Origin: Streptomyces sp. NBC_01296
GTDB taxonomy: Bacteria; Actinomycetota; Actinomycetes; Streptomycetales; Streptomycetaceae
Direction of reading: 5' to 3'
DNA length: 64,000 nt
Assembly (NCBI RefSeq): GCF_035984415.1
Contig: NZ_CP130720.1
Location: 1,488,001-1,552,000 of the forward strand
The notes beneath the pieces are model-generated. The model had not been told where the DNA came from, did no database searches, and was given only the letters and a program-made list of their open reading frames with translations. This document shows, piece by piece, positions 50,347 through 58,824 of this stretch (positions within the stretch are counted from its first letter, which is position 1; every line of letters starts with the position of its first letter). Both the position numbers and the translations under genes were made by a program.

Positions 50347-51498
50347 ATGACCAGCTCCAGCGCGCCCCGCATCGCGATCATCGGCGCCGGACCCGGCGGC
50401 CTGACCTGCGCCCGGATCCTCCAGCAGCACGGCATCGCCGCCACCGTCCACGAACGGGACGCCTCCCGCTCCGCCCGCGACCAGGGCGGCACCCTCGACA
50501 TGCACCCCCACTCAGGCCAGGACGCCCTGCGCCAAGCCGGGCTGCTGCAAGACTTCCTGGCGCTGGCCCGCCCCGAAGGCCAGCAGATGCGCCTGGTCGG
50601 GCGCGACGGAAGCGTCCTGTTCGACGCCGTACCGCCCGGGGCCGACACCGAAGACGGCAACCCGGAAATCGACCGCGGCCGGCTGCGCGACCTCCTGCTG
50701 GACTCCCTCGAACCCGACACCGTGCACTGGAACCACAAGCTCGCGCACGTCGAACCCCTCACCGGAGGCACCCACCGCCTGCACTTCGCCGACGGCACCA
50801 CCACCGGGGCCGACCTCGTCGTCGGAGCCGACGGAGCCTGGTCGCAAGTCCGCCGCCTGCTTTCCGGCGCAACGCCGGTCTACACCGGCGTCACCTTCGT
50901 CGAAACCGGTCTGGACGACGCCGACACCCGCCATCCCGCGCTCGCGTCCCTCACCGGCGACGGCACCATGATGGCCCTCGACGACAACCGGGGCTTCGTC
51001 GCCCAGCGCAACAGCCACCAGCACATCCGCGTCTACATCGGCATGCGCACCGACGAGAACTGGCACCAGAAGGCCGGCGTCGACCTGGCCGACGAAGGCG
51101 CCGTCCGCGAAGCGCTGCTCGAGGAGTTCACCGGCTGGGGTCGCGGCCTGCTCGACTTCATCGCCGACACCGACACCGGGTACGTCAACCGGCCCCTGTA
51201 CGCCCTGCCCGTCCCGCACGCCTGGCAGCGCACCCCCGGCCTCACCCTCCTCGGCGACGCCGCCCATCTCATGTCGCCGTTCTCCGGGATGGGCGCGAAC
51301 CTCGCCATGCTCGACGGCGCCGATCTCGCCCGCGCCCTCATCGACCACACCTCCGTCGACGACGCCGTCCGCGCCTACGAGAACCTGCTGCTTCCCCGCT
51401 CCAGGGAGGCGGCCGAAGGCGCCGCCGAGGGGATCGACAGCGCCTTCGCGCCCGACAGCGCCGCCCAGACCCTCGCCCACATGTCCCGAAACCACTGA
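50347..51498 (+). CDS. FAD-dependent monooxygenase, TetX-like
   Basis: 383 residues, close to TetX in length. FAD motif IAIIGAGPGGLTCARIL (about 9-25), GGTLDMHPHSGQDALRQAGL (about 48-67), NPEIDRGRLRDLLLDSLEPD (about 100-119), DG motif ADLVVGADGAWSQVR and the GD motif LTLLGDAAHLMSPFSGMGAN (about 299-318). The GGTLD...SGQ...AGLLQ and NPEI segments are the ones that characterise TetX, the tetracycline-hydroxylating enzyme, among group-A flavoprotein monooxygenases. A natural-product hydroxylase is the alternative. Divergent from a TetR regulator. Confidence 0.87.
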   Translation: MTSSSAPRIAIIGAGPGGLTCARILQQHGIAATVHERDASRSARDQGGTLDMHPHSGQDALRQAGLLQDFLALARPEGQQMRLVGRDGSVLFDAVPPGADTEDGNPEIDRGRLRDLLLDSLEPDTVHWNHKLAHVEPLTGGTHRLHFADGTTTGADLVVGADGAWSQVRRLLSGATPVYTGVTFVETGLDDADTRHPALASLTGDGTMMALDDNRGFVAQRNSHQHIRVYIGMRTDENWHQKAGVDLADEGAVREALLEEFTGWGRGLLDFIADTDTGYVNRPLYALPVPHAWQRTPGLTLLGDAAHLMSPFSGMGANLAMLDGADLARALIDHTSVDDAVRAYENLLLPRSREAAEGAAEGIDSAFAPDSAAQTLAHMSRNH

Positions 51499-51564
51499 CG
51501 GCAAGCGCAGAACCGGAAGCCGGAGCAGGAAGTCGGTAGCGGACTCGGGCCGTCACGGACGATC

Positions 51565-52131
51565 ATGCAACGCATGAGCGACCGACCCGCACGATGGACC
51601 CAGGCCACCGTCTACCCCGACATGTGGGCCGACCCGGACGACGACCTCCGCAACAACGAGGACAGTCCGGAGGGCGAGCCGGCGACACTGCTGGACTTCC
51701 TGACGAACTACCGCATCACCCTGCGGATGAAGTGCGAGGGTCTGGATGCGGAGCAGCTGGCCCGCCGGTCGGTTCCGCCGTCGACGATGTCGCTGCTCGG
51801 GCTGATCCGGCACCTCGCCGAGGTGGAACGGGACTGGCGCAACTGGATCAGCGACGGCGAGCCGCTGTCGAAGCTGTACGGCGCGAGGGACGCGGACTTC
51901 CAGGGAGCGGTCGCCGAGCAGGCCGCCGTGGACGCCGCGTACGCCGATCTGGAGCGTGAGCAGGCCGCGACCGACGCTGCGCTGGCCGAGCACCCGGACC
52001 TGAGCGAGCGCGTGGGCAAGGACGGGATCGCCGTTCGGGAGCTGATGGTGCACCGGATCGACGAGTACGCCCGCCACTGCGGGCACGCCGATCTGTTGCG
52101 CGAGTGCATCGACGGAAGGGTGGGCCAGTGA
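51565..52131 (+). CDS. DinB family protein (DUF664, mycothiol-dependent type)
   Basis: 188 residues (an alternative ATG is at 51574). Four-helix DinB fold with the metal His residues in LLGLIRHLAEVERDWRNWI (about 74-92) and HRIDEYARHCGHADLLREC (about 163-181), the DUF664 pattern of actinobacterial mycothiol-dependent enzymes. The reaction (isomerase, transferase or dechlorinase-like) is not readable. 66 bp downstream of the TetX-like gene on the same strand; possibly co-transcribed. Confidence 0.85.
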   Translation: MQRMSDRPARWTQATVYPDMWADPDDDLRNNEDSPEGEPATLLDFLTNYRITLRMKCEGLDAEQLARRSVPPSTMSLLGLIRHLAEVERDWRNWISDGEPLSKLYGARDADFQGAVAEQAAVDAAYADLEREQAATDAALAEHPDLSERVGKDGIAVRELMVHRIDEYARHCGHADLLRECIDGRVGQ

Positions 52132-52174
52132 CGGCGTCCGGGGTCCTCGACCGGCACCACCCTCGGGCGCCCCG

Positions 52175-52747
52175 TCAGCGGACGACGTCGAACACGTTCT
52201 TCTGCAGGCCGTTGGCGTAGGCCTCGTGCTCGACCAGCTTCAGCTTCTGGGCGTCCTTGTCCGTGGCGCTGAACAGGCGCTTGCCCGCGCCGAGCAGCAG
52301 CGGGAAGACGAGCAGGTGGTAGCGGTCGATCAGGCCGGCGTCCGAAAGGCTCTGGTTCAGGGCGGCGCTGCCGTGGACGATGATCGGGCCGCCCTCGGTC
52401 TCCTTCAGCGCGGCGACCTCGTCGAGCGAGCGCAGGATCGTGGTCTCGCCCCAGTTCGTCACCAGGTCGTCCTCGGTGAGCGTGGTGGAGACGACGTACT
52501 TCGGCATCACCTTGTAGTCGGCGAAGTCCGCCATGTCGGGCCACACCGGGCTGAAGGCCTCGTAGCTGGTCCGGCCGAGCAGCATCGCGGCGGCTTCCTT
52601 CTGCTCACGGCCCTTGATCTCGAACGCCTCGGGGAGGAACTCGACGTGCTTGAAGGTCCATCCGGAGTTCCGGTATCCGGGCTCGCCGCCCGGGGCCTCC
52701 ACGACGCCGTCGAGCGAGATGAAGGCGGTGCTGATCAGGGTGCGCAT
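52175..52747 (-). CDS. Dihydrofolate reductase family protein (RibD C-terminal domain)
   Basis: 190 residues from the ATG at 52747 (GAGGAA upstream). Start LISTAFISLDGVVEAPGGEP, MLLGRTSYEAFSPVWP (about 56-71), and GPIIVHGSAALNQSLSDAGLIDRYHLLVFPLLLGAGKRLF (about 123-162) are characteristic of the stand-alone RibD_C reductases. NADPH-dependent reduction of an unknown substrate. Divergent from the oxidoreductase-ECF41 operon; 252 bp lie between the two starts. Confidence 0.9.
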   Translation of the reverse strand: MRTLISTAFISLDGVVEAPGGEPGYRNSGWTFKHVEFLPEAFEIKGREQKEAAAMLLGRTSYEAFSPVWPDMADFADYKVMPKYVVSTTLTEDDLVTNWGETTILRSLDEVAALKETEGGPIIVHGSAALNQSLSDAGLIDRYHLLVFPLLLGAGKRLFSATDKDAQKLKLVEHEAYANGLQKNVFDVVR

Positions 52748-52938
52748 CTGAAGTTCCTCGGTGTCTCGTGTCTGGTGCTCAGCGGATCGCGTCGGTGCAC
52801 GCTGCGGCCGCAGGCGCGGCGGCTGCAGTGCACCCACCATGCCGTACGACTGCGGATCACGCAGAAACTCATCGGTCGTCGAAGTCCGGGGCCGTGTCTC
52901 GGCCGAGACCGCCCCGTGGAGTGATCCGCCTCACACGG

Positions 52939-52965
52939 TGTCACAACGGCCGACCGCGCGGTGTC
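52939..52965 (+). promoter_or_regulatory. ECF41-type promoter upstream of flavin oxidoreductase
   Basis: TGTCACA (52939-52945), 16-bp spacer, TGTC (52962-52965). The published ECF41 target motif, as I recall it, is TGTCACA-N16-CGTC, so there is one mismatch. The oxidoreductase starts 33 bp downstream and the ECF41 gene follows. Confidence 0.75.
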
Positions 52966-52998
52966 TTGAGGCCGTAGCCAAAATACGAAGGAGACACC

Positions 52999-54195
52999 GT
53001 GACCGGGACTGGGAACACCGAGGTGGTCGTGATCGGCGGCGGATACGCCGGGGTCATGGCGGCCAATCGACTGACGCAGCGCAACGACGTGACCGTCACT
53101 CTGATCAACCCGCGCCCGACCTTCGTCGAGCGGATCCGCCTGCACCAGGTGGTGGGCGGGTCCCACGACGCGGTCGTCGACTACCGAGACGTGCTGGCCG
53201 GGGGCATCGGTCTCGTGGTCGACACCGTGGCACGGATCGACGCGGCCGGGCGCAGCCTCACGCTCGCGAGCGGCGGCGCGGTCGGCTACGACTACCTGAT
53301 CTACGCGGTGGGCAGCGGCAGCGCCGACCCGCGCGTGCCCGGAGCGGCCGAGTTCGCCCACCCCATGGCCGACCTCGAGGAGGCGCAGCGGCTGCGGCAG
53401 ATCGTCGACGCCGCTCCCGCCACGGCTGCGGTGACCGTGGTCGGCGCCGGTCCGACCGGCATCGAGACCGCCGCCGAGCTGGCGGAGGCGGGCCGGACCG
53501 TGACCCTGGTCTGCGGCGACGTGCTCGGCCCGTACCTGCACCCGCGGGGTCGGCGCTCGGTCGCCGAGCGGCTGGCCGAACTCGGTGTGACCGTGCTCGA
53601 GGGCCCCGGCGCGAAGGTGACGGCGGTGACGCGCGACGCCGTGGAGCTCGCCGATGGCCGACAGCTCCCGAGCCCGGTGACCATCTGGACCGCCGGATTC
53701 GGCGTCCCGGACCTGGCCGCGCGCAGCGGGCTGAGCACCGACGCCCTGGGCCGCCTGCGCACGGACGAGACCCTGACGAGCGTGGACGACGTACGCATCG
53801 TCGCGGCCGGGGATTCGGCGGCGCCGTCGGACCTGCCGCTGCGCATGAGCTGCCAGGCCGCCGGGCCGCTGGGCGGGCACGCCGCCGATACGGTGCTCAA
53901 CCGGATCGCGGGTGAGCAACCTGCGGCGATCGCCCTGGGGTTCGTCGGCCAGTGCATCAGTCTGGGGCGCCGGACCGGCATCTTCCAGGTCGCCCGCAGG
54001 GACGACAACGCGATGTGGCTCCACCTCGACGGCCGCCCTGCCGGGAAGCTCAAGGAGTTGATATGCCGGGGCACCGTCAAGCAGCTGGCCAACGAGGCCC
54101 GCAAGCCCGGTTCGTTCACGTGGTCCTGGGCCAAGGACACCAAGCGCCGGCCCCTGCTGGAGGCCAGGCGCGTCGAGGCGCCGGCCACCCGCTGA
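52999..54195 (+). CDS. NAD(P)/FAD-dependent oxidoreductase (NDH-2/AIF-like)
   Basis: 398 residues from the GTG at 52999 (GAAGGAGA upstream). FAD motif VVVIGGGYAGVMAANRL (about 8-24), NAD motif VTVVGAGPTGIETAAELAEAG (about 147-167) and FAD C-terminal motif RIVAAGDSAAPS (about 270-281). No redox disulfide and no clear C-terminal membrane helix. It resembles type-II NADH dehydrogenase and FSP1-like quinone reductases. It is the first gene behind the ECF41-type promoter and is followed 58 bp later by the sigma factor, the usual oxidoreductase-ECF41 linkage. Confidence 0.9.
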   Translation: MTGTGNTEVVVIGGGYAGVMAANRLTQRNDVTVTLINPRPTFVERIRLHQVVGGSHDAVVDYRDVLAGGIGLVVDTVARIDAAGRSLTLASGGAVGYDYLIYAVGSGSADPRVPGAAEFAHPMADLEEAQRLRQIVDAAPATAAVTVVGAGPTGIETAAELAEAGRTVTLVCGDVLGPYLHPRGRRSVAERLAELGVTVLEGPGAKVTAVTRDAVELADGRQLPSPVTIWTAGFGVPDLAARSGLSTDALGRLRTDETLTSVDDVRIVAAGDSAAPSDLPLRMSCQAAGPLGGHAADTVLNRIAGEQPAAIALGFVGQCISLGRRTGIFQVARRDDNAMWLHLDGRPAGKLKELICRGTVKQLANEARKPGSFTWSWAKDTKRRPLLEARRVEAPATR

Positions 54196-54253
54196 ACACC
54201 GCATCGAACGGATGATCAGATCTGACACCCATCAGCGAACGAGAGGGCGGGAC

Positions 54254-55150
54254 ATGAGCGACCGCGCCACCGACCTGGCGACCGAGGCGTTCGTCGCCCA
54301 CCGCAACCTGCTCTTCACCGTCGCGTACGAGATGCTCGGATCGGCGGCCGACGCGGAGGACGTCCTCCAGGAGACCTGGCTGCGCTGGGTCGAGGTCGAC
54401 GTGGAGCAGGTACGTGACCAGCGCGCCTACCTGGTCCGGATCACGACCCGGCAGGCGCTCAACCGGCTGCGCACGATGAGCCGCCGCAAGGAGGCGTACG
54501 TCGGCCCGTGGCTGCCCGAGCCGCTGCTCACCGCGCCGGACGTGGCCGAGGACGCCGAGCTCGCCGAGAGCGTGTCGATGGCGATGATGCTCGTCCTCGA
54601 GACGCTTTCGCCGACGGAGCGCGCCGTCTTCGTGCTGCGCGAGGCTTTCGACGTCAGCTACGAGGAGATCGCGGCGGCCGTCGACAAGAGCCCCGCGGCC
54701 GTCCGCCAGATCGCGCACCGCGCGCGCCGGCACGTCGATGCCCGCCGTCCTCGCGAGGTGGTCTCCCCGAGCCAGACCCGGGCGGTCCTGGAGTCGTTCC
54801 GGCGGGCGCTCTCCACAGGGGACGTGCAGGGCCTCCTTGCCGTACTGGCCCCTGGGGCCGTCCTGGTGAGCGACGGCGGCGGCATCAAGCAGGCCGCGCC
54901 GCGGCCGATCGTCAGCGCGGACAAGGTGGCCCGCTTCATCATCGGCGGCGCCGGCAAGAAAGGAGCCGCGCTCACCAGCGACCCCACCGTGGTCAACGGC
55001 AACCCGGCGCTCGTCCTGCGGCTGGACGGGGAGATCGACGGCGTCCTGGCGATCCGTGTCGAGGACGGCCGTATCACCGGCCTCTACTACGTCCGCAACC
55101 CCGAGAAGCTGTCCCGCGTCGAATCCGAGACCGCGCTCACTCTGCGGTGA
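54254..55150 (+). CDS. ECF41-family RNA polymerase sigma factor with SnoaL-like C-terminus
   Basis: 298 residues from the ATG at 54254. Sigma-2 region (about 8-75, YEMLGSAADAEDVLQETWLRW), the ECF41 linker motif YVGPWLPEPL (about 84-93), sigma-4 (about 118-165, LSPTERAVFVLREAFDVSYEEIA) and a C-terminal SnoaL-like domain with DGGG and NPEKL (near 287), both signatures of ECF41. In this group the C-terminal domain takes the place of an anti-sigma factor and controls activity. Because the promoter motif is upstream of the operon, the factor probably activates its own expression. Confidence 0.94.
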   Translation: MSDRATDLATEAFVAHRNLLFTVAYEMLGSAADAEDVLQETWLRWVEVDVEQVRDQRAYLVRITTRQALNRLRTMSRRKEAYVGPWLPEPLLTAPDVAEDAELAESVSMAMMLVLETLSPTERAVFVLREAFDVSYEEIAAAVDKSPAAVRQIAHRARRHVDARRPREVVSPSQTRAVLESFRRALSTGDVQGLLAVLAPGAVLVSDGGGIKQAAPRPIVSADKVARFIIGGAGKKGAALTSDPTVVNGNPALVLRLDGEIDGVLAIRVEDGRITGLYYVRNPEKLSRVESETALTLR

Positions 55151-55179
55151 ACGCCTGAACTGCGGTGGCCGAGCAGCCG

Positions 55180-55209
55180 CGGTCGGCGTAAGGGTTCTTA
55201 CGCCGACCG
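55180..55209 (+). terminator. 13-bp perfect hairpin terminating the ECF41 operon
   Basis: CGGTCGGCGTAAG (55180-55192), loop GGTT, CTTACGCCGACCG (55197-55209), 29 bp after the sigma factor stop. Confidence 0.88.
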
Positions 55210-55376
55210 GGCAGGGTCACACCGGCGAGCCGACCGCCCCCGTGGGCTGCGGACCCCCGTCCCCCAGCCCACGGCCGAGGCAGACCGGCTCCCGGCGCAT
55301 CGCGCCCCCGGCAAGGGGGCGCACCTCCCGTGCTCAGCGAGCTAGACGTGAAACGTCGAGCACTTGAGCACCGATG

Positions 55377-55394
55377 CATCTAGCGGACTAGATG
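55377..55394. promoter_or_regulatory. Perfect 7-bp-arm palindrome upstream of XRE-ImmA operon
   Basis: CATCTAG-CGGA-CTAGATG. A related dyad overlaps the promoter at 55533, and an imperfect one (CTAGACGT-GAA-ACGTCGAG) lies at 55342-55360. Apart from these and the terminator, 55210-55602 holds no supported gene. Confidence 0.7.
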
Positions 55395-55532
55395 GCTGGA
55401 TGAACATACGTCGTCTCACATGCGCCCTGTCAAGCGACCGGCACGATGCACATGCGGCAACGTGCCGCGGGTCACTTTCACGGGAGTGCGCCAGCCGGGT
55501 AGACGGACTTCGTTGCACTGTGTGGCGAGATC

Positions 55533-55550
55533 CATCTAGGCCGGTAGATA
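55533..55550. promoter_or_regulatory. Operator-like dyad overlapping the putative -10 of the XRE gene
   Basis: CATCTA-GGCCGG-TAGATA; shares the CATCTAG half-site with 55377-55394. TAGATA (55545-55550) is also a good -10 hexamer, 53 bp before the GTG at 55603, so binding would repress. Confidence 0.6.
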
Positions 55551-55602
55551 ATGAGGATGTGGTTCAGCAGTGGACCACGAAGTCCAGCAGGAGACGGGAG
55601 CA

Positions 55603-56124
55603 GTGACGGTGATGGGCGAGGAGACCCCCACCGGCCGGCGGGACACCATGGGCGACCGCCTCGGTTTCCTGATCGAGACGATCCACCCGGCGGGCCGCGG
55701 TCCGTACACGTACCAAGAGATCGCCGACGGCACGAGGCAGCTGCCCGGCCCCTCCGTCTCGCACGGCACGGTCCAGACCATCCGCTTGAACAACAATCCG
55801 AACCCCGGTATCGACTCGATCCGCGCGATCGCCAACTTCTTCGGCGTCACCGTCGGATACCTCGCCGACGGCGAGAACGCCGACGCGATCGAGCAGCGCA
55901 TCGAGGAGAGGATCTCGCGGCTGCGCGAGGAGATGGACAAGGCCGCCGCGGCCGACGAGTTCGCCCAGGTCCTGGAGGACGAGCAGGTCAAGGCTGCGGC
56001 CTTCCGCCTCAGCGGACTGTCCGCCGGGTCCATGAGGTCCGTCACCGGTCTGATCAAGCAGCTCCGGAAAGCCGAAGGGCTTCCGGACGTGAAGCCCCGC
56101 CGTCGCCGCCCCAAGGAATCGTGA
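55603..56124 (+). CDS. XRE-family helix-turn-helix regulator
   Basis: 173 residues from the GTG at 55603 (AGGAGA 8 nt upstream; a GTG at 55570 is an alternative). HTH region about 16-95: GDRLGFLIETIHPAGRGPYTYQEIADG, PSVSHGTVQTIRLNNNPNPG and IRAIANFFGVTVGYLADGE. A charged coiled-coil-like middle (AIEQRIEERISRLREEMDKA, about 99-118) may dimerise it, and a basic tail ends it. It is the first gene of a four-gene operon and is flanked by matching inverted repeats, implying autorepression. The next gene is an ImmA/IrrE-type protease that may cleave it. Confidence 0.88.
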   Translation: MTVMGEETPTGRRDTMGDRLGFLIETIHPAGRGPYTYQEIADGTRQLPGPSVSHGTVQTIRLNNNPNPGIDSIRAIANFFGVTVGYLADGENADAIEQRIEERISRLREEMDKAAAADEFAQVLEDEQVKAAAFRLSGLSAGSMRSVTGLIKQLRKAEGLPDVKPRRRRPKES

Positions 56125-56302
56125 GGCGAGATTCAGCCACGCGACCCGCATGAACAAGCGAGTTTCAGTCTGTCGAGACACCCTTTTTCCGCCACTGCAC
56201 GCTTCCGGCTACCCTCGAGCCGATCAGGAGTGCGAAGCAGGCGAGCGGCACGGAGCAGTTGAGCTCCGCGCCGGGGACAGCTGACGTGCGGGGAGAGCAA
56301 CT

Positions 56303-56995
56303 ATGCGCTGGTGGAAGCGCGCCGATGCGGAGTGCACCACCGTTGCGGACCGACTCGTCATCCCCCAGCCGTTCGACCTCGGGGTGTTCTGCGCAGGCAT
56401 AGCCGAGCAGCGTGGCCGGCCACTGATCCTGCTGCCCCTCGACGGGCCTCCCGACCCGGCCCTGCCGTGCGGGATCTGGCTCGGCCTGGAGGTCGCCGAC
56501 CTCGTCTTCTACGATGCCGTCGCGGCCGAGATCCTCAAGGTGCAGATCGTCCTCCACGAGATCTCCCACATGCTGCTCGGGCATGTCGCCCCCGAGCTCG
56601 AGCTGCCGCAACAGCCGTCGCAGGGCGAGATCGCCCGCGCCTCCGAGCACTTCCACCGCCTGCTGACACGTACGCAGACGACCGTCTCCGGTCTCGACCG
56701 CCCCGACCTTCCCGTGGCCTCGATCATCCGCACCGAGGCGGCCCGGATCAGGACCGTGGCCCGCATGACCGAATCCATCGACGAGGAACTCGGCCTCGAC
56801 ATCGGCCGCCTGGCGCACCTCATGGGGCGCAGCAAGTTCGCGAGCCCGCAGGAGCGACAGGCGGAGACCCTGGCCACGCTCATCCACGAGCGGGCCGGCC
56901 GCTATACGGCGCAGTCGACTTCCGGCGAGGCCGAGGACCGTCTCGTACGCCTCCATGACGCCCTCGGGCACCCCGTTCGAAACACGTGGTCGTGA
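56303..56995 (+). CDS. ImmA/IrrE-like metallopeptidase domain protein
   Basis: 230 residues from the ATG at 56303 (GGGGAGAG upstream). The zincin motif VLHEISHMLLGH (HEXXH, about 89-97) is in the setting of the ImmA/IrrE (DUF955) family; C-terminal part is helical with no membrane segment. In ICEBs1 (ImmA with ImmR) and Deinococcus (IrrE with DdrO), such proteases cleave an XRE repressor after DNA damage. The XRE gene lies 178 bp upstream, and the membrane-protein gene starts 1 bp after the stop, so the logic appears conserved. Confidence 0.87.
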   Translation: MRWWKRADAECTTVADRLVIPQPFDLGVFCAGIAEQRGRPLILLPLDGPPDPALPCGIWLGLEVADLVFYDAVAAEILKVQIVLHEISHMLLGHVAPELELPQQPSQGEIARASEHFHRLLTRTQTTVSGLDRPDLPVASIIRTEAARIRTVARMTESIDEELGLDIGRLAHLMGRSKFASPQERQAETLATLIHERAGRYTAQSTSGEAEDRLVRLHDALGHPVRNTWS

Positions 56996-56996
56996 A

Positions 56997-58172
56997 GTGA
57001 AACACCTCGAAATCGCCGTCTTGATCATGCTCTGGGCGGTGACGATCTGGCGGGTCCCCTCGGCCGTTCGAACCGTCAAGCAACGAGCTCTGTGGAGGGC
57101 GTTCGCCGCCCTGACCCTCTCCATGACGCTCCGCCTCCCCGGGCTGATGCACGCCTTGGACGACCGGGCAGGGGTCAACAACCTGTCCACCCTCGTCAAG
57201 CACTGGCTGGGTGTGATCGCGGCCGGCGCGGTCGTCGACTTCGTCGTCGCCATCGCCCGGCCGGAAACCGGCGCCGGCGGCCGGCTGCGCGCCCGCCACT
57301 ACGTCGCGTTGACCGCGATGGCGGCCATGGCGGTGCTCTTCGCCTTCTTCGTCCCGCGGCACCACGAGATGACCGAGTTCTTCGAGGAGAGCGCGGGCAA
57401 CGGCTGGGCCACGGTCTACTACCTCGTCTTCGTCACCTACCTCGGCATCGCGATGGCCACCGCCACCTGGCTCTTCTGGGGCAGCGCGCGGCACGCCAGC
57501 GCCCGATGGCTCCGGACCGGCGTACGCCTCATGGGCATCGGGACCGCCGTCGGCGTCCTCTACACCCTGGTGCGGTCCGGGTACATGACGAGCCGCCTCG
57601 TCGGCCTCACCGACAGCACCGGCGACATCGCGGTCGACAACGCCACCGACGCCCTGAAGTACGTCGCGATCGGCTTCATCCTCGTCGGAAGCAGCATCCC
57701 CGCGTTCGGCGTGGCCTGGCGCACCGTCCAGGACGGCCGCCACCACCGCCGGCTCCGGCCGCTCTGGCAGGACCTGACCGCCGTCACTCCCGACATCGTC
57801 CTCAAGACCGGACTCCTGCGCAGCCCGCGCCTGCGGCTGTACCGGCGGGTGATCGAGATACGTGACGCCGCCCTGGCCCTCGACGCGTACGCCGACGACG
57901 GCGTACGCGAGCGTGCGCACAGCGCCGCGCGGCAGGCAGGGTTCGACCCGGCGACGAGCCCGGCGGCCGAAGCCCTCTGGATGCGGGCCGCACGCGAAGG
58001 CAAGGCCCGCGGCGCCCTGCCCGCCGCAAGCACCCAGGAGCCGGGCACCGTCGGAATCGACGACCTCGACTTCGCCACCGAGGTGTCGAGGCTCGTCCAG
58101 CTCGCCCGGGTCTACCACTCCCCCGTGGCCGACGACTTCCTCACCGCGACCAGCGCGGAGGCAACGGCGTGA
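56997..58172 (+). CDS. MAB_1171c-type multi-pass membrane protein (putative transporter)
   Basis: 391 residues from the GTG at 56997, one base after the protease stop. About seven hydrophobic segments in residues 1-240 (for example IAVLIMLWAVTIWRV, WLGVIAAGAVVDFVVAIA, YVALTAMAAMAVLFAFF, YYLVFVTYLGIAMATATWLFW, YVAIGFILVGSSIPAFGVAW) precede a cytoplasmic helical domain of about 150 residues. This matches the actinobacterial MAB_1171c family, annotated as putative transporters without experimental function. It ends with a GTGA overlap to the next gene. Confidence 0.82.
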   Translation: MKHLEIAVLIMLWAVTIWRVPSAVRTVKQRALWRAFAALTLSMTLRLPGLMHALDDRAGVNNLSTLVKHWLGVIAAGAVVDFVVAIARPETGAGGRLRARHYVALTAMAAMAVLFAFFVPRHHEMTEFFEESAGNGWATVYYLVFVTYLGIAMATATWLFWGSARHASARWLRTGVRLMGIGTAVGVLYTLVRSGYMTSRLVGLTDSTGDIAVDNATDALKYVAIGFILVGSSIPAFGVAWRTVQDGRHHRRLRPLWQDLTAVTPDIVLKTGLLRSPRLRLYRRVIEIRDAALALDAYADDGVRERAHSAARQAGFDPATSPAAEALWMRAAREGKARGALPAASTQEPGTVGIDDLDFATEVSRLVQLARVYHSPVADDFLTATSAEATA

Positions 58173-58774
58173 CGACCGCGATGACGCCGACCACCCGGAC
58201 CGGCGAGTCCCGGGCCGCCCGCCTGATCACCGACGGGCTCGACCCCAAGACCTGGATCATCGCCGACACCGTCCTCATCGGCTGGCACACCGGCCGGCTC
58301 GCCGGGATCGGATGGGGCCTCCTCGGCTGCCTGTTCGCCGCGGCCATTCCGCTGGCCTTCATCAAGTTCGGCATCCGCCGCGGCCGCTGGGCCGACCGGC
58401 ACGTCGGCCAGCGGCGTCAGCGCATCATCGTGATGACCTTCGTCACCGGCTCGGTCGCCACCGGTATCGCGCTGCTGTGGGCCTTCGGCGCCCCCCGGGC
58501 CATGATCGCGCTGATCTCGGCCATGCTGGTCACGCTCGCGGCCCTCCTCGCCGTGACCCCTGCGTGGAAGATCAGCGTGCATGCAGCCGTCTCCTGCGGA
58601 AGCGTCGCCATGCTCGCCATGACGTACGGGCCCTGGGCGCTCCTCGCCTACCCCCTGGTCGCCGTCGTCGGCTGGTCCCGGGTCGAGCTCAAGGACCACA
58701 CCGTTGCCCAGGTTCTGGTGGGCGCCGGCGTGGGCGGGGCCGTCGCGGCCGGCACCTTCGCGCTGGTCCGATAG
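58169..58774 (+). CDS. PAP2-like integral membrane protein
   Basis: 201 residues from the GTG at 58169. Five or six membrane segments. The C-terminal region has VHAAVSCGSVAM and GWSRVELKDHTVAQVLVGAGVG (about 165-185), which resemble the PSGH and SRX5HX3D signatures of PAP2 phosphatases; the usual final Asp is Gln, and the first KX6RP motif is not obvious. It may therefore be a degenerate lipid phosphatase. Last gene of the XRE-ImmA-MAB_1171c operon by overlap. Confidence 0.7.
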   Translation: MTTAMTPTTRTGESRAARLITDGLDPKTWIIADTVLIGWHTGRLAGIGWGLLGCLFAAAIPLAFIKFGIRRGRWADRHVGQRRQRIIVMTFVTGSVATGIALLWAFGAPRAMIALISAMLVTLAALLAVTPAWKISVHAAVSCGSVAMLAMTYGPWALLAYPLVAVVGWSRVELKDHTVAQVLVGAGVGGAVAAGTFALVR

Positions 58775-58824
58775 GCGACCCGGGCCGGCGCGGCGCGTTC
58801 GCCCGCGGCCCGGCCGACCCGGCC

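Noticed and set aside
55570..55602. Earlier GTG start for the XRE regulator
   Set aside because: The GTG at 55603 has a properly spaced AGGAGA, while the 55570 start has none; kept only as an alternative.
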